NCBI GenBank assembly: GCA_049589355.1
Contig: JBAWAP010000303.1
Coordinates: 1 to 5,070 of the forward strand
Reading direction: 5' to 3'
DNA: 5,070 nt
DNA from: JBAWAP01 sp049589355
GTDB taxonomy: Bacteria; Chloroflexota; Anaerolineae; VGOG01
Of the stretch, positions 1 to 4,775 are shown piece after piece. Numbering within the stretch: position 1 is the first letter of the stretch; every line of letters starts with the position of its first letter. The position numbers and the translations under genes are program-made. The notes beneath the pieces are model-generated. The model saw only the letters and a list, made by a program, of their open reading frames with translations, was not told where the DNA came from and did no database searches.

Positions 1-1829
1 GTTGGGGGGGAAAGAGGGGGGGCTTTCCAATACAGGCTCAGGTGTAAAAACTGCCCAGCAGCGGCGGGCCTGCCCTTCAAGTCATAACCTAAAAACAGGA
101 GTTTGTCCTCAAAGTTAGCCTCAACTGGGTGTTGAACCTCGGGCAGGGTATTGAGCACAGGTGAATTCGTCAGGAAACAAAAGGTTTGCACCAAAGAGGC
201 GTAGCTGTGGAAATTTCGCTCATCCACTAAGAAGGCATTCTCTTCAAGCCACTTCTTGGGCAAAAGCTCCGGATCGCCCCAGGGCGGGGTGTAAGAGAAG
301 GCCAACCAAATGCGTTCGTACCCGGCCATCAATTCCTTCAAAGTGGAGATAGTGGCTTCTTCCGGGCTGACCAGCCGTGGCAGCCCCGTCCAAGGCAGGC
401 CAGCGTCGGCATAGTAGCGGTAAAGCTGGGAGATGTGGGGTGGGTCTACGACTATGACGTCACCCGGCTGGGCGTGGGCCTTGAGGTACTCCCCCCAGGC
501 CCGATGATCATCTTTAGCATATTTTTCGTTGTAAAAGTACTGCTGGGTGGAGTGGGCTGAACCAGCAACCATCAAGGCCAAACAACTGGCGAAGATCAGG
601 GGCCATTTGCTCTTGATGGTCACCAGCCCCACGGCCAGAATCAGATAAAAGGCAGGGCTGGCCGCCATCAGATGCCGGATGTTCATATAGGTTGGTTGGA
701 CGTGGGAGAGGAGATAGATGGAAAAGATGGGCACGAATAAATAGATCAAAGCTGATAAGGCCTTAGGGGACAGGGGACGAAAAGCCCTCCAGACTATGGT
801 CAGAGACCCGATCAGGAAAATGCTTCGAAAGACCCAATGGACGGCCAAGACCTGTTTGGCCTTGACCGATATCCCCAGGCTGAAGGAATTGGACACATCC
901 CGCAGAAGCTCCAGCAGGGGGATAAAGCGAAACCCGGCCATCTCCCCTTTGGGTAAGATGGAGAATCCGTAGTAAAGTATGGGCAAGGCAATCAGGATAA
1001 CTCCAAGCACTGGAATCGCTACGCGCCACCACCTGGCTCTTCGGAGAAATGAGAAGGAGACAATCAGCTCCACTAGTAAGACCAAAAAGCCCAGATAGTG
1101 GGTGGCTAGCATAGCCACCGAGGACAGAATGTAGATTATGGTCAGATGGAGGTTGGAGGTTGAACTTTGGAAGTTAGAGGTTGGAAGTTGGAGGTTGGAA
1201 GCTGGACGTTTCACGTTTGACGTTTCACGTTTCACGTCTGTCATTTGACGTTTGACGTTTGGAGTCAACATCCTCAACAGAGCGTAGAACGATAACAAGC
1301 CCAGAAATGTGAGCATGGTGTACATTCTCGCCTCGTGGGAATACCAGAGGTATAGCGGAGAGATAGCGCCGAAGAGGGCGGCCAAGAGCCCTACACGCCG
1401 ATCAAAGAGGCATTTCCCCAGGGCGTAAAGCAAGGGTACGGTCAACACACTGAAGGCTAGGGAGGGGAAACGCAGGGCGAACTCGCTTTGGCCCGCCAAT
1501 CTGACCACGAAGTGCAACAGGAGGAAATAGAGGGGGGGGTGATTGTCGAAAGTGATCAACTGCCTGGCTGCATCGGTGAGAACGATTTCGTTGGACAAGA
1601 TGAGAGGCAAATCGTAGTTGGCCCGCTGCAGGCTTAAGCTCTCATCCCACCAGAGGCTTTGGGACCCCAATCCATAGACCCCCCTGGCGAAGGCCAAGGC
1701 TATGAAAAGGAGCAACAAAGCATAGGAGAGCCCTCCCCGGCTGGGGTGCAAAGAGGAGGCAGGGGATACCCCCGAGCCCCCGCTTCGATTGGTTGTTCTA
1801 TCCGCGCTCGATTCCAAGATATCGCTCAT
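1..1829 (-). CDS. GT39/ArnT-like membrane glycosyltransferase, 3' end beyond the window
   Basis: Polytopic membrane protein that should transfer a sugar from a polyprenyl-phosphate sugar donor to an acceptor on the outer face of the membrane; donor and acceptor cannot be read from sequence. The frame is open from ATG at 1829 to the left edge (609 residues, no stop seen). After a polar N-terminus, the first membrane segment is about residues 35-54. It is followed by the first-loop acidic pair (WWDES, D62-E63), HPPLYF at 97-102, and SHEARMY at 164-170, all typical of the PMT/ArnT/GT39 superfamily. More hydrophobic segments follow. A soluble C-terminal region contains KDDHRAWGEYL and, near the edge, FLGYDL and LSLYWKA. 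Residues about 190-227 are a heptapeptide repeat encoded by 7-bp tandem DNA. They lie in a loop, probably cytoplasmic, rich in Lys/Arg. No clear Shine-Dalgarno precedes the ATG, which lies 19 bases past the GIY-YIG stop, so re-initiation is plausible. The frame also stays open a short way upstream into repeat DNA. Family is fairly sure; substrate is unknown. Confidence 0.88.
   Translation of the reverse strand, partial: MSDILESSADRTTNRSGGSGVSPASSLHPSRGGLSYALLLLFIALAFARGVYGLGSQSLWWDESLSLQRANYDLPLILSNEIVLTDAARQLITFDNHPPLYFLLLHFVVRLAGQSEFALRFPSLAFSVLTVPLLYALGKCLFDRRVGLLAALFGAISPLYLWYSHEARMYTMLTFLGLLSFYALLRMLTPNVKRQMTDVKRETSNVKRPASNLQLPTSNFQSSTSNLHLTIIYILSSVAMLATHYLGFLVLLVELIVSFSFLRRARWWRVAIPVLGVILIALPILYYGFSILPKGEMAGFRFIPLLELLRDVSNSFSLGISVKAKQVLAVHWVFRSIFLIGSLTIVWRAFRPLSPKALSALIYLFVPIFSIYLLSHVQPTYMNIRHLMAASPAFYLILAVGLVTIKSKWPLIFASCLALMVAGSAHSTQQYFYNEKYAKDDHRAWGEYLKAHAQPGDVIVVDPPHISQLYRYYADAGLPWTGLPRLVSPEEATISTLKELMAGYERIWLAFSYTPPWGDPELLPKKWLEENAFLVDERNFHSYASLVQTFCFLTNSPVLNTLPEVQHPVEANFEDKLLFLGYDLKGRPAAAGQFLHLSLYWKAPPLSPP
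1149..1260. repeat. 16-unit degenerate 7-bp tandem array inside the glycosyltransferase gene
   Basis: On the plus strand the region divides without slippage into sixteen heptamers. Eight are of the GAGGTTG/GAAGTTG type (1149-1204), followed by eight of the GACGTTT/CACGTTT type (1205-1260). Three heptamers make 21 bases, so the translated product repeats every seven residues, with patterns such as NVKRxxT, NVKRPAS, NLQLPTS and NFQSSTS. The flanking word TGGTCAGATGG (1139-1149) also occurs in the array upstream of tyrA. The reading frame is preserved. The array sits between two membrane segments of the protein. Confidence 0.93.
1532..1539. repeat. G8 homopolymer within the HPPLYF codons
   Basis: Eight G on the plus strand (eight C in the sense strand) encode the HPP of the conserved HPPLYF motif of the glycosyltransferase. 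Two G7 runs occur further along the same gene at 4-10 and 16-22. Such tracts can slip during replication, and they are also common sites of sequencing error. As read, all three keep the frame open. Confidence 0.7.
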
Positions 1830-1837
1830 TGTCTTTG

Positions 1838-1886
1838 GAAGTTGGAGGTTAGAAGTTTGACGTTTGAACTTTGAAGTTTGAACTTT
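1838..1886. repeat. 7-unit heptamer array across the GIY-YIG 3' end
   Basis: Seven consecutive 7-bp units on the plus strand: GAAGTTG, GAGGTTA, GAAGTTT, GACGTTT, GAACTTT, GAAGTTT, GAACTTT. They belong to the same family as the array at 1149-1260. The array encodes the last residues of the GIY-YIG protein (SSNFKVQTSNF). Its GAGGTTA unit supplies that gene's TAA stop (1849-1851). The array ends nine bases before the glycosyltransferase ATG, so it also fills the position where that gene's ribosome binding site would lie. Confidence 0.9.
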
Positions 1887-2130
1887 GATCAGTCCGTTCG
1901 ATCAGCTTTAATTTCTCGGCACGGGATAGGTGGCGTATGGCCGCCTCTCGCCTTTGAGCCGCGCTCCTGGTAGGCTGCTCCTCCCAGTACACCAGGCGCA
2001 CTGGCCGACGGCCACGGGTATACTTAGCGCCCTGTCCACTGTTGTGGGCTCGCAGACGCTGCTCCAGATCCGTTGTCCAGCCAGTGTAGAGCGTCCCGTC
2101 GGCGCATTGCAGGATATATACGACGGCCAC
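1849..2130 (-). CDS. GIY-YIG nuclease superfamily protein (UPF0213/YhbQ-like)
   Basis: Small single-domain protein of the GIY-YIG superfamily. Some members cleave DNA, but the cellular role of this short bacterial group is poorly defined. Visible family marks are VYILQC at residues 4-9 and LYTGWT at 14-19 (the two halves of the GIY-YIG signature), R25 in the following helix, GAKYTRGRRP at 35-43, and the glutamate of QRREAAIRHLSR (E62), which corresponds to the metal-binding Glu. The domain ends near residue 78 (AEKLKLI). The remaining tail is atypical, and from about residue 83 it is encoded by the heptamer array, which also provides the stop codon. The start is GTG at 2130, two bases after the tyrA stop. 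An AGGA in the tyrA tail may act as a weak Shine-Dalgarno. This spacing implies coupling to tyrA. The 93-residue length is normal for the group. Confidence 0.88.
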   Translation of the reverse strand: MAVVYILQCADGTLYTGWTTDLEQRLRAHNSGQGAKYTRGRRPVRLVYWEEQPTRSAAQRREAAIRHLSRAEKLKLIERTDQSSNFKVQTSNF

Positions 2131-2132
2131 TG

Positions 2133-3131
2133 CTAATCCTGCTTCTTCCGCCTACCCAGCTTCCCCAAGCCGAATAGTTGACCCATGAAGCTCGTCATTG
2201 TAGGTATCTCAGATGGCTCTTCCTCCCAGCCACCCCCTTCCCTGGCCTTCAGCCATCTCTGGCGAGCTATCATAGCCCCCTCGAAGACCTGTTCCAATTT
2301 CTCGGCGTCCTCGGCAAGGATGGTCTCCTTGAGCTCACCTAGCCTCCGCGAACAGGCGTCAATCCAGCGCACAATGTTTTCCCCGTTAACGAGACAAGCA
2401 TCGCGATAGGTGCTTGGGTCGGTCGAGACAAAGCGGGTAGCGCTCTCGAAGGCACCTCCGGCCAGCTTGTACATCTCCTGCCAGGATGCGCTCTCGGTCG
2501 CGATCCCCAGCAAAGCAGTGGAGAGAACGAAGGGCAGGTGATCAATGCCGGCCATGAGGCCATCGTGTTCGAGGGGGTCGAGGAAGTAGGGCTTAGCGCC
2601 CAGGAGGCGAACGAAATCGGAGGCCAACCGCACCGCGTCGGAAACAGCACCTGCCGAGGGCATGAGGCAATAAATCGCTCCAGAGAAAAGGTCAGCTCTG
2701 GCTGCGTCAATCCCCTCCGCTATCCCTACATCGCTGCCATGCCCTGAGCCTGTCGAAGGGACGATGGGATCACCACCTACGAAGCTCACTTCCTTGGGGA
2801 GTATCTCCTCCGCCCATTCAATCACCTGTGCCTTGATGCTGGCCGTGTCGGTGATCAAGCACCCTGGCTTGAGGTAAGGGCCGACAGCCGTCAATGTGTC
2901 CTTGATGGCCCCCACCGGCGTGGCAATGACGATCAGGTCAGCGCCCTCGCAGGCAGAAACCAGGTTCCAATTGGCCCTGTCCACAGCACCGATTTTTTGG
3001 GCCTTGCGGGCTACACCGTGCTCTCGGTCGTGGCCGACTATCTCGAAATCGGCTTCAGTCTGGTGCAGGGCAAGCCCGATGGATCCTCCAATGAAGCCCG
3101 TACCCACTATAGTAATCCGCGGTTTACTCAT
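2133..3131 (-). CDS. tyrA: Prephenate/arogenate dehydrogenase (TyrA family)
   Basis: Family enzymes oxidatively decarboxylate prephenate (or arogenate) with NAD(P)+ to give 4-hydroxyphenylpyruvate (or tyrosine), the tyrosine branch of the aromatic pathway, in the cytosol. The N-terminal Rossmann fold shows ITIVGTGFIGGS (G10, G12, G15), VGHD at 32-35, DLIVIATPV at 65-73 and LITDTASIK at 92-100. The C-terminal helical domain shows ARADLFSGAIYCLMP, EHDGLMAGIDHLPF (H189, H198) and a helix-rich end. The family usually has GGHPMAG after SFVGG. Here the text is GGDPIVPSTGSGHG, with D121 where the catalytic His is expected. Part of that segment is encoded by a dispersed repeat (2742-2761). H131 lies nearby, but whether it can replace the lost His is unknown. 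A polar tail (about 295-332) lengthens the protein to 332 residues, and no ACT domain is seen. ATG at 3131 is preceded by AAGGAG with six bases between, so this gene can initiate independently. Family is sure; activity is doubtful. Confidence 0.9.
   Translation of the reverse strand: MSKPRITIVGTGFIGGSIGLALHQTEADFEIVGHDREHGVARKAQKIGAVDRANWNLVSACEGADLIVIATPVGAIKDTLTAVGPYLKPGCLITDTASIKAQVIEWAEEILPKEVSFVGGDPIVPSTGSGHGSDVGIAEGIDAARADLFSGAIYCLMPSAGAVSDAVRLASDFVRLLGAKPYFLDPLEHDGLMAGIDHLPFVLSTALLGIATESASWQEMYKLAGGAFESATRFVSTDPSTYRDACLVNGENIVRWIDACSRRLGELKETILAEDAEKLEQVFEGAMIARQRWLKAREGGGWEEEPSEIPTMTSFMGQLFGLGKLGRRKKQD
2742..2761. repeat. Dispersed repeat word inside tyrA
   Basis: CCTGAGCCTGTCGAAGGG (2743-2760) matches CCTGAGCTTGTCGAAGGG (3549-3566) at 17 of 18 positions. 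In the sense direction it reads roughly PSTGSG (residues 125-130 of TyrA), an insertion-like stretch at the position of the conserved HPMAG motif. From memory, words like this are dispersed through many bacterial genomes, including Chloroflexota. Confidence 0.8.
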
Positions 3132-3137
3132 CTAAAT

Positions 3138-3143
3138 CTCCTT
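3138..3143 (-). promoter_or_regulatory. Shine-Dalgarno site of tyrA
   Basis: AAGGAG in the sense strand lies six bases before the ATG at 3131. It is the strongest ribosome binding site in the operon. It lies three bases downstream of the 23-bp tandem array, so translation of tyrA need not rely on the preceding gene. Confidence 0.8.
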
Positions 3144-3146
3144 ATT

Positions 3147-3215
3147 GGTCAGATGGTCCTTGGTCTGGTGGTCAGATGGTCTTTGGTCGGGTGGTCGGAT
3201 AGTCCTTGATCTGGT
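3147..3215. repeat. Three 23-bp tandem repeats upstream of tyrA
   Basis: Three adjacent 23-bp units (3147-3169, 3170-3192, 3193-3215) share the pattern GGTCAGA-TGGTCCT-TGGTCTG-GT with a few substitutions. Each unit is three 7-mers plus a GT, so it shares the heptamer period of the other two arrays. The array fills most of the 113-base gap between the HD gene and tyrA and ends just before the tyrA ribosome binding site. No promoter could be confidently read in the gap. Confidence 0.9.
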
Positions 3216-3244
3216 GGCCAATTCTGAGCGCCCACACGGTTTTG

Positions 3245-3805
3245 TTAATTCACTCCGTCGGCCTTCTGCAGGGCTGCCAGTAGTTTGTCCCGATGGGTTC
3301 TCAACGGGTTGTTGGCGAGGGGCTCTTGATGACGCCGAATCAACCCTACGGTGGTAGGCGAGCAGCCTGCCGCCTGGGCCAATTCAGCTCCTGACTCGGG
3401 ATGCTGTTGATGGACGAAGAAGGGGTAGTGCCAACTGCGCGGTTCCTGCCTGGCTAGCCTATCCAACAGTTGAGGCCTGAGAGCCTCAATCAGGACGATG
3501 AGCACTCGATGCCACAACCGCAGCCGCCCGCCCTTCGACAGGCGCCGTCCTGAGCTTGTCGAAGGGCTCAGGACATTGCCACTCTTGCCCACATCGTGCA
3601 AGAGGGCCGCTACCAGCAGGTCGTGGTCATCGTGCTGCTTTGTCCGCAAGGCATAGAAGACGTCCAGGCCATGGCGTTGGTCACATCGCGGCATCCGTTG
3701 AAAAAGCTCGACCTGTGGGGGAGTCAGGTACTCGCTTAGCAGGTCAAGCTCCCGCTTTGGCACCCAAGCCACCAGAGCCCGGAAGAACTGGCTGACCCGA
3801 TACAC
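3245..3805 (-). CDS. HD-domain phosphohydrolase-like protein
   Basis: Cytosolic protein of the HD metal-dependent phosphohydrolase superfamily; substrate unknown (members act on nucleotides, cyclic dinucleotides or other phosphoesters). The metal ligands are visible in order: H45 in CDQRHGLDV, H70-D71 in LLHDVGKSG, candidate histidines H126-H135 ending in HQQHPESGAEL, and D183 in LQKADGVN. Between the HD pair and the following helix (GGRLRLWHRVLIVL) the protein has an extra segment at about residues 77-92. It is encoded by a palindromic repeat (3531-3573) and does not look like family sequence. The start is GTG at 3805, immediately after the M50 stop TAG (3806-3808), with only a weak AGG upstream, so translation probably depends on coupling to the M50 gene. 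At 186 residues it is small for the superfamily. It looks intact, although the insert beside the active site could affect activity. Confidence 0.82.
   Translation of the reverse strand: MYRVSQFFRALVAWVPKRELDLLSEYLTPPQVELFQRMPRCDQRHGLDVFYALRTKQHDDHDLLVAALLHDVGKSGNVLSPSTSSGRRLSKGGRLRLWHRVLIVLIEALRPQLLDRLARQEPRSWHYPFFVHQQHPESGAELAQAAGCSPTTVGLIRRHQEPLANNPLRTHRDKLLAALQKADGVN
3531..3573. repeat. Nested palindromic repeat inside the HD gene
   Basis: CCCTTCGACA (3531-3540) and TGTCGAAGGG (3557-3566) form a perfect 10-bp inverted repeat around 16 bases. A second perfect 8-bp pair, TCCTGAGC (3548-3555) and GCTCAGGA (3566-3573), interlocks with it. The segment contains the 18-bp word also found in tyrA. 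It adds about 15 in-frame codons (near residues 78-92 of the HD protein) right after the catalytic HD pair. This resembles a REP-like unit that has been accommodated as coding sequence. Confidence 0.88.
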
Positions 3806-4465
3806 CTAGAGACCTAGGATCAAGCGATAGAGCAAACGAAACGGCGGCCCAAGAATCGACCCCAGGATGCTGATGGGCAAGATCTGATCAACAATGATCA
3901 ATAAGATAAAGATGATGTAGCCTTGAGCTTGCACTCTGTCTAGAGCTTCTGAAACCCGGTAAGCCCAGGGGGCTCGGATAACGCTGAGGATCCCCTGCAG
4001 GATGCTGCTACCGTCCAGCGGGGGTATCGGCAGCAAGTTAAAGAGAGCTATGCCGATGTTGACACTTATCACGATGACGAGCAAGGTTATAAGCGACCAC
4101 GGCAACCGAAGGCCCAGCCTGATGGGAACGGCTACTATCGCAGCCAGCACCAGATTGGACAGCGGCCCCGCTGCGGCTACCATACCCATGCCCACCCGCG
4201 GCCCTTTGCGCAGATACACCGGGTTAACTGGCACAGGCTTGCCCCAGCCGATGCCAAATCCGTAGACTATGCTGAAGAGCATCATCATCGTGCCCATGGG
4301 ATCCAGGTGAACCAACGGATTCAGGGATAAGCGTCCGTAGTATCGAGCCGTAGAGTCGCCCAGTTCGTTGGCCATCCAGGCATGAGCAAACTCGTGGACA
4401 TCAATGGCCACCAGCAGAGAGAGCAGAAAAGCTACGATTTCTAGAGGACTGCGACCCAGGATCAT
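3806..4465 (-). CDS. Site-2 protease family (M50) membrane metalloprotease
   Basis: Integral membrane zinc protease of the M50 family, short YwhC-like form without PDZ or CBS domains. Family members cut substrates within or near the membrane; the target is not known. The first hydrophobic helix (about 7-28) carries the zinc motif HEFAH (H24, E25, H28). It is followed by the typical RLSLNPLVHLDPMGT (45-59), GWGKPVPVNP (73-82) and AAGPLSNL (98-105) segments. The third zinc ligand is probably D151 in FNLLPIPPLDGS, and further hydrophobic helices lie at about 122-145 and 183-205. All expected residues are present and the 219-residue length is usual, so it looks functional. ATG at 4465 follows a purine-rich AAGGGGG (4470-4476). 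It is the first gene after the predicted promoter, behind a leader of roughly 135-140 bases that contains an inverted-repeat element. Its stop abuts the GTG of the HD gene. Confidence 0.93.
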   Translation of the reverse strand: MILGRSPLEIVAFLLSLLVAIDVHEFAHAWMANELGDSTARYYGRLSLNPLVHLDPMGTMMMLFSIVYGFGIGWGKPVPVNPVYLRKGPRVGMGMVAAAGPLSNLVLAAIVAVPIRLGLRLPWSLITLLVIVISVNIGIALFNLLPIPPLDGSSILQGILSVIRAPWAYRVSEALDRVQAQGYIIFILLIIVDQILPISILGSILGPPFRLLYRLILGL

Positions 4466-4499
4466 CTTTCCCCCTTCGCTTCACTACCGGGCATTTTGG

Positions 4500-4596
4500 A
4501 GAAACCAGGTTTTTCTGCTACTTGTATGAACTGCTGCTCTTGTAGCTCTCCGCAATGCGAAAAGTCACGTCTTCTCAGCTAAAAAACCTGGTTTCT
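4500..4596. repeat. 97-bp element with 15-bp perfect terminal inverted repeats
   Basis: AGAAACCAGGTTTTT (4500-4514) is the exact reverse complement of AAAAACCTGGTTTCT (4582-4596), and 67 bases separate the arms. Each arm is itself nearly palindromic (AAACC-A/T-GGTTT). No open reading frame of its own is evident. The size and structure fit a MITE-like or REP-like unit. It lies in the predicted 5' leader, just downstream of the promoter, so the transcript could form a long stem there. No target duplication was confirmed. Confidence 0.8.
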
Positions 4597-4609
4597 TAGG
4601 CCGTGGATT

Positions 4610-4637
4610 ATTATAGCACAAAACAAGGAGGAGGCAA
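4610..4637 (-). promoter_or_regulatory. Predicted sigma70-type promoter of the operon
   Basis: On the minus strand a perfect TATAAT (4610-4615) is preceded by TGC (extended -10). Sixteen bases further upstream is TTGCCT (4632-4637), which matches four of six positions of TTGACA. Transcription would start near 4602-4604 and read through the inverted-repeat element into the M50 gene and the genes behind it. It is the best promoter match I could find in the window. Activity is inferred. Confidence 0.65.
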
Positions 4638-4775
4638 AGAAAGCAGCAGGCGGTTGCAAAAACTGTTGCTGACATTTTAAGGGGTGTTGTTTGGTTTTCG
4701 TAACGGCTTCTAAGGATTGGCAGGGCTTGATGGTTAGGTAATGCTTGTCTGGAGAGCTGATAGGGCTCGATTGTT

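Larger units (their letters stand above)
4466..4775. other. Intergenic region between transposase and operon
   Basis: This 310-base stretch contains no credible gene. From the M50 end outward it holds the M50 ribosome binding site, the 97-bp inverted-repeat element (4500-4596), a sigma70-type promoter reading toward the M50 gene (4610-4637), and about 140 bases with no recognised signal. That last part presumably includes the 3' flank and perhaps the end of the insertion sequence. No terminator hairpin could be made out after the transposase. Confidence 0.7.

Noticed and set aside
1..30. Possible frameshift at the G7 runs near the left edge
   Set aside because: Translation on both sides of the runs stays in frame and gives the expected LSLYWKAPP context, so there is no sign of a frameshift in the visible part.
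763..1032. Minus-strand frame of 89 codons
   Set aside because: It lies wholly within the glycosyltransferase gene in another frame, and its product shows no family features.
1149..1260. CRISPR-like array
   Set aside because: The units are contiguous 7-mers with no spacers and the region is translated, so it is a tandem repeat and not a CRISPR.
1930..2136. Plus-strand frame opposite the GIY-YIG gene
   Set aside because: Antisense shadow. The GIY-YIG motifs lie on the minus strand.
2339..2710. Minus-strand frame of 123 codons
   Set aside because: It is a shifted frame inside tyrA. The TyrA frame carries all conserved motifs across the same bases.
3216..3244. Internal promoter for tyrA
   Set aside because: Only weak -35/-10 matches (TTGGCC and a poor TATCCG-like box) were found, which is not enough to call a promoter.
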